Source: Nothophaeocryptopus gaeumannii | Taxonomy: Eukaryota; Ascomycota; Dothideomycetes; Mycosphaerellales; Mycosphaerellaceae | Assembly (NCBI GenBank): GCA_031771865.1 | Contig: JASISA010000036.1 | Location: 124,001-188,000, forward strand | DNA length: 64,000 nt | Reading direction: 5' to 3' | In this document: piece by piece, positions 53,557 to 64,000 of the stretch | How positions within the stretch are numbered: the first letter of the stretch is position 1 | Layout: each line of letters opens with the position of its first letter | Program-made: the position numbers and the translations under genes | The notes under the pieces: model-generated | The model's input: only the letters and a program-made list of their open reading frames with translations | Databases searched by the model: none | Told to the model about the DNA's origin: nothing

Positions 53557-54329
53557 CTACCGCCTCGCCGCCTCCAACGCCTGCTCCCTCTCCACTCTAC
53601 ACTGCTTAACAGCCTCCCTCTCCTGCAACCTCAAATTCCACCTCCAACACTCCGGAAACTCCCTCTTCCACTCCTCCACAAAATCCTCCCCCATAATATA
53701 CGGCGCATACATCAACAACCAATGCCAAGGGAGAAAACTTAAATCCGCATATGTACACTTATCCCCACACAGATACTCTTTCCCACTCCTCTTCAATTGA
53801 TTATTGATCACGCCTAGCACGCGACGAATCTCATTCCCATACCTCTCCAAACAAGAAGTTAGTTCCTTCTCAGGATGATAAAGCTTAAACCAAGCCCTCT
53901 GACCAAAATACGGCCCTTGTCCACTCATTTGAAAATGTAACCAACATTTCTGTTCCCACTTTCCCCTCCCCTCCTTATAATACAACGTCCCTTCTACATC
54001 ATACGTCTCCAACAAATACTCAATTATCGCGCCCGATTCCCATAATTTCATGCCCGTGTTGGGATCTTCGATAGCGGGGACACGGCCGTTTGGGTTGAGG
54101 GATTCGAAAGGTTCGCGTTTGAGGTCGGAGAAGTCCATTATTTGGGAGGTGTAGGGGATGGAGAGGGAACGGAGGATTATAGCGACTTTCCAGGGGTTGG
54201 GGCCCTAGGAAGATTTCAGGACGGAAGATGATGGTGTGGATTGCTGGAACTTACGCCAGGATGGGAGTAGAGCTTCATAGGCTTTTCAGGTTTGACGTTG
54301 GCGCTGGGCGCGGAGGTGGTTGCTTCCAT
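53557..54329 (-). CDS. Glutathione S-transferase, Ure2-like
   Basis: Two exons, 54329-54255 and 54204-53557 (240 aa), with a 50-nt intron (donor GTAAGT, acceptor CCTAG). Splicing rebuilds the thioredoxin-fold start MKLYSHPGGPNPWKVAIIL. The GSH-binding segment is NPNGRVPAIEDP followed by LWESGAIIEYLLETYD, the usual V-P-(x)n-E-S motif. The C-terminal domain has QMSGQGPYFGQRAWFKLYHP and KCTYADLSFLPWHW, characteristic of the Ure2/fungal GST class. Substrate is unknown; detoxification is a general expectation. Convergent with the nuclease gene (about 72 bp apart). Confidence 0.92.
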
Positions 54330-54688
54330 GGTGTGCGCCGCCCTTGTATGGATTGATCGCGTGTGAGATGAAGTGCTGAACGGTCAGTAGCGGAGCGTTG
54401 AAGTTGGAGTGGAATTGTAAGAGAGGGAACGCGACAGATGGCAGAAATGTGGGCCGGCCAATCCAGCCTGCCTGCTCTTAATCTTACACAAGGACAAGAG
54501 TTATTGGACGTGTCACGCGCGTCAAGGAATCGCAATCGCAGGGCTCTCTTCAGCGTCAACGCGCATCAATGATACCTAAGAGAAGTCTTGTAGTCATCGT
54601 AGCCTTTTTGGAGGGGTAAATTTGAAACCCCACCTGCCGTTCGCAGCGGGGCTTCACGAGTTTCTGCAGGAGCTGCAAAGCAAGGTCA
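54330..54688. other. Promoter region of GST gene
   Basis: About 0.36 kb; no repeat or motif recognised. Confidence 0.35.
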
Positions 54689-54937
54689 ATGCAAGAGATT
54701 CGTGTCGAGGCAACATCTGACCCGAATGATCCCGAGTTTCTTGGCGATTTTCTGAGCACATTCATTGAAGATCATACATTTCTGAGTATCGCTACACCAC
54801 TGCAGCAGCATATGGCTGAAGAGCAGGCTCCGCCTTCAGCATTGGAGTTGCAATCCTATCATTCGTCAGCGCATCATGTTGCCGGAAGGTACGGAGCGTA
54901 CTCACAAAAGGCCCTGTATGAGGTTGGTAAGAAGTGA
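54689..54937 (+). CDS. Possible small protein, unknown
   Basis: An ATG-initiated frame of 82 codons, with acidic/hydrophobic composition (FLGDFLSTFIEDHTFLSIAT, QQHMAEEQAPPSALELQ). It overlaps the 3' end of the antisense lipase gene by 36 bp. A GTACGG donor-like site occurs near its end, so it could be one exon of a longer gene. No family is recognised and no transcription signal is visible. It may be a chance frame. Confidence 0.3.
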   Translation: MQEIRVEATSDPNDPEFLGDFLSTFIEDHTFLSIATPLQQHMAEEQAPPSALELQSYHSSAHHVAGRYGAYSQKALYEVGKK

Positions 54938-55948
54938 TTGCAAGTCCTTTGCAATGTTCACGTTCATACCCTTAGCAGCAACACGAAGACAAATGCTAAG
55001 GGCATTCTTTTGAACACGAGTAAGGCTTGCGGTTCCACCGTTGTCAAGTGCGTCGAGAGCAAGAGCGTATGCCGCAGATGAGATGGTCATCGTAACGTGA
55101 GTAGTTGGTCGAAGCGGGCAAAGACTTTGGACTGCAATGACAGTGGCTTCGGGCAGCTGAGCATTGTTGCTCGGAGGAGTCACCACTCCATCATACTGTC
55201 AGCTTGTATTAGCAGGAGTTTCCATCGAGGAAAGGATTTGCAGACCTTGGTCCAGACAGAGGTCGTTGGCACCAGAGCTCGGAAGTCACCAGCGTGGAGA
55301 GCCTGGTAGTACAAACTGCCGGCGCTCTGCTGCCATAGAGCTGCTTGACAGATGCCGGTCTTGCAGACGACCGAAAGTTCGCTCTCGAACAGTTCGATAC
55401 CATCAAAGTCTGGCGAAAGCGCAACAAATGACTTCGTTACATTCCGTGTGCTAGGCCAGAACTCAAGTGCCCACTGCGTGTTCGGATTTCCTGCAATCAC
55501 ATCACCTGGTCAGGATGAGTCTTGACTCGGATCAGCGCGTGTTTGTACCTTGGCTGTGAGCAATCACGGCTGTCTGGAGGCCGCCCGAAAGAGTTGAGAT
55601 GTAGTGAAGGTTGTATGCAACATATTCGGCATTGACTTGCATGTCGCCCATCGATCGGTTTGGAATGTTGACATAGCAGGCAGTATAACCGTCGGCTAGC
55701 AGGGCTGGAACATAGCCGTCGCCCCAGGACTCCTGACCTGTGGCAGCGGTGCCGTGGACGAGAAGGACAGGCGGAGACTCGCTGGAGGGGTTGCCATTTG
55801 GACAGGTCAAGGAGCCTGCAAGATCGTCTGCGTCAACGGTGAAAGGCGCATCTCCTTCAAAGGTGAACGCTGGAGCTGAGCGTCTGAGGAGAGGCGAAGC
55901 GATGGCACGGGCAGAGAGTAGAGGAAGGAGCAGACCAAGGTAAATCAT
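54902..55948 (-). CDS. Secreted CalB-type lipase (alpha/beta hydrolase)
   Basis: Three exons, 55948-55549, 55490-55246 and 55195-54902 (312 aa), introns 58 and 50 nt with GCAG and GACAG acceptors. The signal peptide is MIYLGLLLPLLSARAIASPL. The oxyanion region is PPVLLVHGTAATGQESWG. The nucleophile is in AHSQG (a splice falls right after it), and a serine here is the active-site residue of Candida antarctica lipase B-type enzymes. The acid is probably the Asp of YDGVVTPP, and the His that of PTTHVTMTISSAAY. The overall order matches CalB. A GTGAGT donor sits exactly at the final codons, so the C-terminus may continue in a further exon. Confidence 0.85.
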
Positions 55949-56912
55949 CTTGAACGACTGATTTGAATGAGCGAGAGTAGTTGGCCGCCGAGCTTCCAAG
56001 AAGAATGTGTGTTGCCAGTCCGGACCTGAAATGTCGCGTGGTGCTCGTGTGGTCGATGGCGATCATATCATCTTGCAAAGCAGTAACGAAATTGCCAAAG
56101 ACCTCTTACATGGCGCCTTCCTGTGATAAGAACACAAAGGCAATTGCTGCGTTCCTACCTTAGGACCATATGCCGCCCGCCGCGCTGTTCAACCCAACGT
56201 GGTTTTAATTGGACAGGCGCACACACGCCAAACACCTGATCAATGCATGTGCTATGCTGTGATAGACGCCATGCTTTCCTACCATAGAAGGAGGGCACCC
56301 GGGCGCTTGTCGCACCGTGGAGTTTGGCTGACGGAAAACTGGCTTGACCAAAGCACTGGATCGCGGATGCTGGAACTTCATCTCATTCTGGCGCTTGGAA
56401 TCGTGTCGGCTTGCATTGTGTGCATGTTCGATAGTTTTCAGGGAGCGAATGAGGACGTCGAAGTCGTGATTTCGAGGGAAGCCGAGGAACAAGCTTTGCG
56501 GGCCAGCCCGGCGAGTGGACAGATGCCGCGGCTGCTTGCTCGGAGAATTTCATCGATGCTGTGTCGAATGGATCGACACTTGTTGAAGGCATGACCGGTG
56601 AAGACGATCTGATGTCCAGAGGTCAACGAAGTGGATGAAGTAGGCTTGTAGTCGCCGGAGACTTCGGTTGCTCCTGCCAACCGCCACGGCATCCTCGCGC
56701 GCCACTGCCTTTACTGGCTAAAGCCGAAGGAAACCCCGCGCGGACCCTTTCACGTGCGTCTCAGCTTCCCCACTTCCTCACTGATCTTATCTGTCCGCTG
56801 TCCGACTTGTCGAAGCTGACCTTCAGTCCAACATCACCTCCAAACCAGACACTCAGAAGGAAAGCCACATCGACAACTCAAACCAAGTCCTAGCAGCTTG
56901 ACAGACGCCATC
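55949..56912. promoter_or_regulatory. Divergent region with pyrimidine-rich leader of micro-gene
   Basis: About 1 kb. The last 150 bases before 56913 are strongly pyrimidine/CAA-rich (CTTCCCCACTTCCTCACTGA, ACATCACCTCCAAACC), like a leader of an abundant transcript. A + frame at 56199-56594 has a hydrophobic stretch (LHLILALGIVSACIVCMF) but I cannot support it as a gene. Confidence 0.4.
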
Positions 56913-57106
56913 ATGCATCCAACTTGTACGTCATCTTCATCGGATCTTATAACCACGAAGCTGATCTCTCTTCCAGGCCCAAAGTGCAACGCTCCAGCTA
57001 GCGGCAAGAGCTGCAGCTCTTGCGGTGCGGTAAGAAGCAAATAATATTCTATGGAATCGGAGACGTTCGGCCAGTTGATCAAATCCGACAGACCTGCCCG
57101 AACTAA
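56913..57106 (+). CDS. Cys-rich micro-protein, metallothionein-like (26 aa)
   Basis: Too short for most gene finders. Exons 56913-56925, 56977-57029 and 57092-57106 give 26 residues with CPKC, CSSC and a further Cys: HPTCPKCNAPAS, then GKSCSSCGA and TCPN. Splice signals: GTACGT to TTCCAG (51 nt, branch GCTGATC) and GTAAGA to CGACAG (62 nt). If the second intron is retained the frame still stops soon, at 57044, also after 26 codons (end AVRSK). The start context (GCCATCATG) is good, and a CT/CA-rich leader precedes it. Two to three CxxC-type pairs in under 30 residues match fungal copper/zinc metallothioneins, which bind Cu(I) or Zn(II) in the cytosol. The identity is an inference. Confidence 0.6.
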
Positions 57107-58392
57107 ATCTAGAAACGAAGGATCGTTCGGCGTATGCTGGGGTGAGATGATGAGGAGACGATTGACGAGGTGACGAGTTGACGAGGTTGAACGGACAATG
57201 CGAGAAGCCATGAGTGATGATGATACGGACGAGAATGCATACCAGAACGAAGTAGGAAGGATCGTGATTTCTTGATAGCTTCGATCTATTCAGTAACTAC
57301 GATTTTTCTCACTATCCAACTTCACTCGCTATTAGATGGCCTAAGGGCCTCGGCTTCCAGGTCAGAGCGGTCGACCAAATTTCACCCAGGACAATCTCGC
57401 CTTACTCGTAGTTTTGTTGACTCTGGCCATGATCTCGAGAGAATGACCAATGCGCCACCACTGAAAAGACTTAGACGGCGTACCGTACCTGCAGGTGCAT
57501 CTAGGCTTGAGCCAACCTATGCTTAAGGCCCCATCCTCCGGGAGTGGCAGCTTGACAGGCGCCGTCAGCTATGGACACAGACCGCGACGTAGGTATAATG
57601 GGACGCCTCGTCTAAGCTCTTCCAATACTGGCTTTTCATGCTCAGTTCCAGCCAGTCGAGGAGCTACGCAATCGAACTATCATCATGTTCAACGTGGCTA
57701 ATCCTCTTTTGCAACTGTCTCTTCTTTTCGCCAGTCAGATTCGGCGACGAGCATCGACGCAATGTTGCATAAAGGCAAGGATCTGGCACATGGATCGCTC
57801 CAGATAAGGCTCGCCGGCAGAGAGCTATAGCCAGACCATTGGGGATGTTGCAAGGGACATTAAGCGATTAAGCGAGCAAATTACCATATACAGACGGCAC
57901 TCTTGCAGTGGAAAAGACACTAGTGTCTGTGATTTGATAATCTGTCCTTCTTGTACTCGCCACAAACTACCATCCCATGCTACGAAAATCCCGTCAGTAG
58001 CCCATGGCCTGCTCCCAGCCAACCATGTTCATTATTAGATTAAAAGCAACTCGTGAGAATGTTGTTTCTCGACTCGGTTTCGACTCCTCCGGTCCTTGCG
58101 GACGGCCCGTTCTTTCTTACCGAGAACTCCCACCCAAAAAGTTAAGGTAAAAGTCAGATCATGCCTCCCTTCCCAGTCGGCAGTCTCGAATGGCTACGTT
58201 CCGGATTCGACTCCGGCTTTCTGTTTCGACCTCTATTCCTCCCTCCTGAGACTCCTCGCTAGGATAACGTAACGCTGCAGAATATACCCATGAACCAGAA
58301 ATGATGGCGAATCAACGAAACTGATCGTACAAACTGAAAATTTGGTCAGTATTGAGTGAAGTTGAGTCTGAGGCGATTCGATTATTACCTCC
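57107..58392. other. Intergenic, convergent; hairpin cluster near 58054-58216
   Basis: About 1.3 kb between the micro-gene (+) and the 55-aa gene (-). There are three short perfect or near-perfect hairpins (see finding) and no gene-like frame. Confidence 0.4.
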
Positions 58393-58560
58393 TTACGAAG
58401 CCTTCTGCGTGCATGGCCGGCAAGTCTTGAGTTTGCACTTTGCACACTCGTAGATGAACCAGTGAGGCCCCGAATGGCACATGTTGCAGTTCCAGAGGAT
58501 CAGAGTGGTGTCGGATTTGATGGTCTTGAAGCTGTGCTCGCACTTTCCAGGCTTTGCCAT
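58393..58560 (-). CDS. Small Cys/His-rich protein (55 aa), probable zinc binder
   Basis: An ATG-to-TAA frame of 55 codons, missed by a 60-codon cutoff. The protein starts MAKPGKCEHSFKTIK, then LWNCNMCHSGPHWFIYECAK, then CKLKTCRPCTQ. It has a Cys at residue 7 with a nearby His, then CNMC, CAKC and CRPC pairs, so eight or nine ligands that could hold two zinc ions in a cross-brace or ribbon. Coding style and Kozak context are good. I know similar small proteins in filamentous ascomycetes but not their function. A likely 49-nt intron ends exactly before the ATG (donor GTATGA, branch GGCTAAC, acceptor AATAG). Confidence 0.75.
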   Translation of the reverse strand: MAKPGKCEHSFKTIKSDTTLILWNCNMCHSGPHWFIYECAKCKLKTCRPCTQKAS

Positions 58561-58609
58561 CTATTAGGAGTTAGCCAGATGTCGGGATCAAGCAGATTGA
58601 TAGTCATAC
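58561..58609 (-). other. Probable 5' UTR intron of the 55-aa gene
   Basis: Read on the - strand: GTATGA donor, GGCTAAC branch, CCTAATAG acceptor directly abutting the ATG at 58560. The bases upstream are pyrimidine-rich and lack an in-frame ATG, so it most likely lies in the leader. Confidence 0.5.
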
Positions 58610-61600
58610 TGTGAAGTTGATGGATGTGATAGATGTCGGTGAGAAGAAGCTGATATATTGTTGAGCCGCGCGGTTGTCTTTTAATTAAGGTTCTGTAGAA
58701 CACAGTGCGTTTGAAGTCTAGTCAGGCTGATCGACCGATGGATCCGGTGAAGTTGTAGGATTGAATGATGTTGGCCAATGGCTGAGGTTGTGTGGGTGGG
58801 GGTGATAGAACAAACGACGACTTGGACTGAACCCGAGATGCTGGATGGGAAGAAGCTGAAATGGCGAGCTGGCCAGCAAAGCTATATAGCAGTCGATGAG
58901 AAGCCTTGACCCAACCACTTGTTGAGGTTGCTTCAAAGAGTCCCACGCTAAATAGGGAATTTGACCTTATGCTACCCTCTGGGCAAACACCGAGCTCAGC
59001 CAGTGACAGCTCCGGCGCACACAAGTGTCCTCGAATAGAGACAAAAGGAGATGGATTCAGCAAAGAGGCAAGATCTGGTGATACCGCGAAAGCTGCCGCA
59101 GTGCGACCTGCTGCCCTTTTCCCCTCCGTCGCCAGCCCGTGGTCATTGCGTGCCGAAAGCAGTAAGCAGATGAAAAAAGTCAAGGAGCTAAGGCGGGCGT
59201 AGCTCTGTGCCTCCCCGTCGCCGCGGCTGTGTGGTGCAGTGTTCTGGTGCGAGATCCCTGCGACAGGGCAGATGGCCGGGCTGCTTCTGGCGATGGTGGG
59301 TGGTCGGCGTCGTGTGCCAGAGCAAGCTCTTCCAGAAAGGCGTTGGAACTGGCGATCAGACACCTTACGAATCGGCGCCCGCTCCCAGCTCCGGGGCACT
59401 GGAGTAGTAGTAAGTGTTGCAACACTGCTGGCAGCTGGATCTTGATTAAGGTTTTGGGCGCGACTAGGCGGATCTCGGATGCGATGAGGGCCTCCGAGCA
59501 GGTAGAGAGAGAGCACTGACCGACGCATCTCTACTTAGAGCATTCACTTACGCATGCCGCCGTTCCAGCGCATCCAACGCATCGATAATGGTATCGCGCA
59601 CCGTCCCGCCGAGCCTGAGCTGGCTGCGTGCGAGTCCCACAGGCCCTCCGCTGATACGGCTGGCTTCTGATGAAGCCGGACGACGGCAGACGGCCGGCAT
59701 AGTTTTGCTCACGCAAGACGTCCAAAGAAGCTGTCTGGCATGCGTGTTGTTACCGCAAGGAGCCCCAGGCATGCGCCTTGCAGCAGCCACAAACGCCATT
59801 AACCGCTACATCGGCTGACAAAGGCATGTCCTTGCACGTCTCTGTCGCTGTCCCTGAACTGCTGCATACTCGGCGACCATCCACGGCGGGCTCGGCGGGC
59901 TCTCGTTAGAACTACATATGACGGGGATCCCATCTGCTGTCTGAAAGCAGCCGCAACGAACGTCTGAGGGCTCTTCGGGCAGGTGCACCTTGATACGGTG
60001 TGTCATCAGCTGTCTTCACATCGATGCGAGTGATGCATGTTCTCAACCGCTAGTGAAAGTGTATTTCGTTAGCGTCGTTCATCGCGCACTTCTTCACGCC
60101 TACATAGTGACTTTTCCATCGTCGCATCACGCAACACCTCCCGTCGCATTCCCGTGGCTGCTGCACCCATCGATACTCTACCCATCACAAATGCTGTCTT
60201 CCTACACCTCCTCCAGAGACATCCACGTACAGTACGTGTTTGCTGGCTCCACAGTGCGCGCTAGGACACGCTGATCTCATGTGCAACTGTCCTTCTTTCT
60301 CTGCCCATGGAATGCGCTATCGAGCAATGCCAGAGGCGCTATCACGCGTCTGCTAATTGTCACCATTGCATCGACTGCATGGGAGCACCAGCGCACGCTT
60401 TTACTGACAGGTCCAATTCCCGCGACCTGGTTCGAATCGGAGGCAGACCTGCAGCCACACCTAGAACTTCGCGCAGTATCCTTGGAGCCATGCATATATC
60501 CGCTACATGTCATACCAAGGCCGCTGTTCGCAGTTTGCAGCGCATAATCATGCCTGGCGCTTGCTGTCGCAGTCGCTGCGGTGGTCCTTGGCGGGTGCAT
60601 CTGCCATCTGCAGCAGTGGCGTAATTGGGAAAGCTCTCGTTCTGACCCGTTCAAAGAATGGAAAGGCGCCATTAAGGTCCATGGGGTTGACGAAATCGCG
60701 GCAATGGCGCTTCTGGACGTCACCAAAACCGCCGTCTTGCAGGCGGTAAGCAGCTCGCGCCATGGAGATGCTCGGTCACTTCCTTCAGTCAACACAATTT
60801 GATATTCCGTCATCTCCTCCATCATGGGCCTTCGGCTCATCACATTTATTGAAAATTGATACTTGAATGCTGAAGTGATACAGACGCTCTGGGCCGCTGC
60901 TCCGTGAGCGCGCATTGGCTATTCCTACACCATAACGACCGATGAGAGTGGCCGCGTCAGAAACCTTGCTTCATCATTCCCACATTGCCACATATCACGG
61001 TAATTGATTCTCAGTCTTGGAGAGACATTTTCGACATACCACCACCAGGCTTGGGGATGGACAGATCCAATTCTTTCAAAAGAGATGCTGATCTAGTCCA
61101 GGCCTCCATCCATTTCGGTGACACCGAGACAACAATTGCGGCAAACCTTACCGCCGGAGGGATCTCCAGGGAATCAACGGGCGTAACGTATCACGTACTA
61201 CAGTCATTTGGGACTCGAACACAAGCCGCCATGGCTTTGAAGGCTCCGTCCCCACCAATCTGCAGATCTCATTGCGCAACAGTCCAACTAATGCAGGTAC
61301 AGTGTCTCAAAGATTGTTTACCCGGTCACTGGGTCAATGTCAATGCGGTCTGCCATACGAACGGAACGCCAGCCACATAGATGGAACCGGATGCGGGCGT
61401 GTTCAGTCCAAGAGCTCGACTTCTGTGTTCCCTTGCCGACTTTGAGCCCGGTCATGACGCTCATGATCTCCACTTTCCAAATACACCGCGCAATCAACCT
61501 TGACGAGCGTCCAAATGATGTTGCGGTTCAACCTGCTCATGATCGATGGAACTTTGCGTTGATGGTGGATCCGCCCGCCTGGACATCCAGAGGTAGATGA

Positions 61601-63500
61601 GGAACGCCCATGCGTCCGTTTCGGCCTTCGCCTTGCACGAACGCGACTCCAGATTTTCCTCAAATTCAAAGCAAGCTCTTGTCGTCATCCGGACCTGCAA
61701 CTTCTCATTTCGATCAGTGATGCCCGACTTTGAACACGATATCACAGCAAACATGTGAGAGGCCGACCTAGTGCACGAACGCATCGAGCGCCCCATATGC
61801 GATCGGATAGAACACCAATGCTGGGATTCTACGCTGAACACCTCACACGCTGATGCAAGCAGCCTGGCCTGCAATCTTTGCCCCTCATCAGCTTGTCATT
61901 GAAATCCGTTCTCAGCAATGAGAAGGCCACAGGGATGCCTCAGATACACCCTTGATATTCGGCGCCGGAATTCCTAGTCTTTGCTGCGATTCTGGCCGAC
62001 GGCCGGCACGCAACTTTTCATCAGGCCACACACCGAGAGGTAATATTGCGAGATTGCGCAGGGTGGATGTTACGCTAATGATCTCTATCGCAGTGTGACT
62101 AGTCTTGCATGAAGCAGCTGCAGAGGCCAATGTGACATTGACGGTTCCAGCACGGTATACTACCGCCCTTTCGATGGCTTGGATATGTAGTACCATCACA
62201 TGGGACACCCGGCCCGAGATCACAACAGAATACTGTTCACAATGCAATCACTTTCGTCCTTGCCACTGGAGAGTGCTATGTTCTTGCACATCACACCCGG
62301 CTCGCGCAAGATGTGGTGGAAGCACGACTAACATCGGATAGCGGTGAAGGACTTATGCAGAGGTAGTCCACCGTTACGCTTGCCTGTTGACCGTACTTCA
62401 TTCTGAACCGTACATCATCCTGAACCAGACAGTTGTTTCCACTCCGCCGATCGAAACCGTCAAGCATGCTTGATCATTGCATGTCTGCGAAAGAGGACAG
62501 ACCAACGCCTGTAACGCTCAAAGACAAATTTCTCTTTTCCAAGTAAGAATGATATACAACACTTTGGAAGCCTTTGCGGTTGCTCAAATCAAGTCCCTAC
62601 AACAGAAACCTGCTGCGAACATATTAAGCGCATCTGACTTCGGAGCCGAACTCGATGGCCTGGATTCTAGGGAGGGCGGCCAAGGCTGCAGTCTCCTGAC
62701 ATTTCTCTGATGAGCTTCGAGAGCAGCATCTTGACACCAGGGAGAGACTCACAGAAGTTGGGCAGTAATACGCTCCCTGACTTCCTCATCCAAAGGTAGG
62801 GCTAGAACGTGTCACAAGTTTCGGGCTCCTAGTGGGAGGAAGGCGAGACGAGACGGTCGGCTTTGAACCTGCTGCTCGGTTGGGCTCGGCGACGTCAACC
62901 AATGTTCTTACCAGCGCAAGGCCAACAGGTCGTAACGGTAGACCTCGGCGGTTTGAGCAGCGCAAGGAAAGCTGGTCCTTTGTTATTACATTCCTTCAAC
63001 CAACCGATGGGAAGTATACGTCCGAGAGCATATTTTCCTTGTTGAGCAGCTCAAGAAAAAGTGCATTGAGTCCTGTTCCGAGGCTCGAGCCTCTCCACGG
63101 GCCAGTAGCAGTGCTGAGCGTACGAATCTTGGCAAATCCCTCTACGCGTTGCTGTCGTGATGAGTCTCACCAAGAGGGCCTTGTTTCGAGGAGTACGTAG
63201 CATGATTGTTGTTCCGATCCGGATCACGTGAAAGAAGCTGAAAGCGGGCCGCGATGGCATCGTCTCGAAACCGCCCGAAAGCTCTGGACAACACTTTTTT
63301 GCTAGCCCACAGCCCACCTCTGCATCATACCTCCCACCCAAGTCTACCCACCGCTGCACTCCGGAGTACGTACTCACGACTTTGTGCATTCGGCGTTGAT
63401 CTTCAAAGTCTTTCTCCCACCGCTGCAGGAACGCCAAACTCCCAACTAAAACAACATCTCACCCATCCCCACATCGGAAACAACACACACATAGCCAACG
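58610..63500. other. Gene-poor region; only weak ORF candidates
   Basis: About 4.9 kb without a confident gene. Weak signals: a - strand frame ending RLGGTVRDTIIDALDALERR followed by a perfect GTAAGT donor (59548-59700); a large Ser-rich frame 58722-59528 (-); and opposed open frames around 60277-60915, of which the + one contains WRNWESSRSDPFKEWKG. None could be joined into a gene or matched to a family, and no transposon ends, LTRs or RNA genes were recognised. The last 300 bp are the HSP110 promoter. Confidence 0.35.
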
Positions 63501-64000
63501 ATGTCTGTCGTTGGGTAAGTCGACCTTCTGCACACTTTCTGCTGTGTGACAGATGCTAACTGCATACTAGACTGGACTTCGGCACGCAAAACAGCGTGAT
63601 TGTAAGGCTCCCTCCCAGAAGCGCACAAGAAACAAACATGCTAACCAGTTCATAGGCTGTTGCCCGTAATAAGGGTGTTGACGTTATTACCAATGAAGTC
63701 TCCAACCGCGCGACACCGTGAGTCCCTCCATAGATGACATAAGAAGAAATAGACGGATACTGACTGCCCAACAGGTCGCTTGTAGGTTTTGGTCCACGAA
63801 GCAGATACCTTGGCGAGTCCGCAAAGACACAAGAGGTCTCGAACCTCAAGAACACCGTCGGCTCCCTCTCACGCCTCGCCGGCCGCTCCATCAACGACCC
63901 CGATGTACAGATTGAGCAGGACTATGTTTCCGCACCGCTCGTGGATGTCAACGGCCAAGTCGGCGCGGAGGTCTCGTATTTGGGGCAGAAGACGAGGCTC
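63501..64000 (+). CDS. SSE1: Hsp110-family chaperone (Sse1/Hsp88), 3' truncated by window edge
   Basis: Hsp110 proteins are Hsp70 relatives that act as nucleotide exchange factors for Hsp70. Exons 63501-63514, 63571-63601, 63656-63717 and 63775 onward are joined in phase: MSVVGLDFGTQNSVIAVARN, then KGVDVITNEVSNRATPSLVG, then FGPRSRYLGESAKTQEVSNL and KNTVGSLSRLAGRSINDPD. The ATPase phosphate loop LDFGTQNS and the R-A-T-P-S-L-V block are as in Sse1. Three introns (56, 54 and 57 nt) with GTAAGT/GTAAGG/GTGAGT donors interrupt the first 35 codons. The frame is open to the window edge; the rest of the gene lies outside. Confidence 0.93.

Noticed and set aside
58722..59528. 268-codon - frame in the gene-poor region
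   Set aside because: Ser/Arg/Ala-rich without motif; I could not connect it to the exon-like fragment upstream (phase mismatch).
60420..60455. GGTTCGAATCGG resembling a tRNA B-box
   Set aside because: No A-box at the expected distance, no acceptor stem pairing, and no T-run terminator.
61200..61225. Reverse-strand GTTCGAGTCCC resembling a tRNA T-loop
   Set aside because: The flanking bases do not form a T-stem or a cloverleaf.

Overview
This window reads as nuclear DNA of a filamentous ascomycete. The evidence is many short introns (about 48-72 nt) with GTAAGT/GTGAGT-type donors, GCTAAC/GCTGAC-type branch sites and CAG/TAG acceptors, gene spacing of about 1.5-2 kb, and fungal-specific families (LaeA-like methyltransferases, Apc15, Rrg7, Caf16, Tda3, an Mpv17/PMP22 protein). 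The protein style and the gene mix suggest Dothideomycetes (Mycosphaerellaceae-like), but that is inference. I rebuilt spliced genes by hand from splice signals, reading phase and family expectation, so exon ends should be checked against RNA.

Layout. 0-10 kb: TRAPP subunit Trs31 (cut by the left edge), Las1 (two exons), NAD kinase, a small acidic protein, a SprT-like protein whose HExxH motif reads HQxxH, and an Mpv17/PMP22 membrane protein. 10-20 kb: a conserved Cys-rich protein of unknown function, a seven-exon polysaccharide deacetylase, an F-box-like protein, a small NTF2-like protein, tRNA isopentenyltransferase Mod5, the ABC ATPase Caf16 and a glycine-zipper protein. 20-34 kb: a Q/N-rich single-pass membrane protein, a four-TM protein, the TPR protein Emw1/TTC27, an unknown protein interrupted by an in-frame TAG, Med21 and Rrg7. 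34-48 kb: a PLP-dependent class V aminotransferase, an alcohol-oxidase-type GMC oxidoreductase with a PTS1 tail and a GC-AG intron, actin (six exons), Tda3, a cytochrome P450 and two SAM methyltransferases. 49-64 kb: Apc15, a secreted EEP-family nuclease with two single-base frameshifts, a glutathione transferase, a CalB-type lipase, a 26-codon Cys-rich (metallothionein-like) micro-gene, a 55-residue zinc-binding-like protein, a gene-poor stretch of about 4.9 kb, and the 5' end of an Hsp110 chaperone gene.

Most genes are unrelated housekeeping genes. The only functional grouping I see is P450 + LaeA-like methyltransferase (divergent) + a second methyltransferase, with an FAD oxidoreductase and a GMC oxidoreductase nearby. 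There is no polyketide or peptide synthetase, so a biosynthetic cluster is not supported.

The items most worth a second look are the two very small Cys-rich genes, the amber-interrupted gene, the frameshifted nuclease, the SprT-like protein lacking the catalytic Glu, and AT-hook-like motifs in Rrg7. I found no convincing tRNA, rRNA, CRISPR array or intact transposon.
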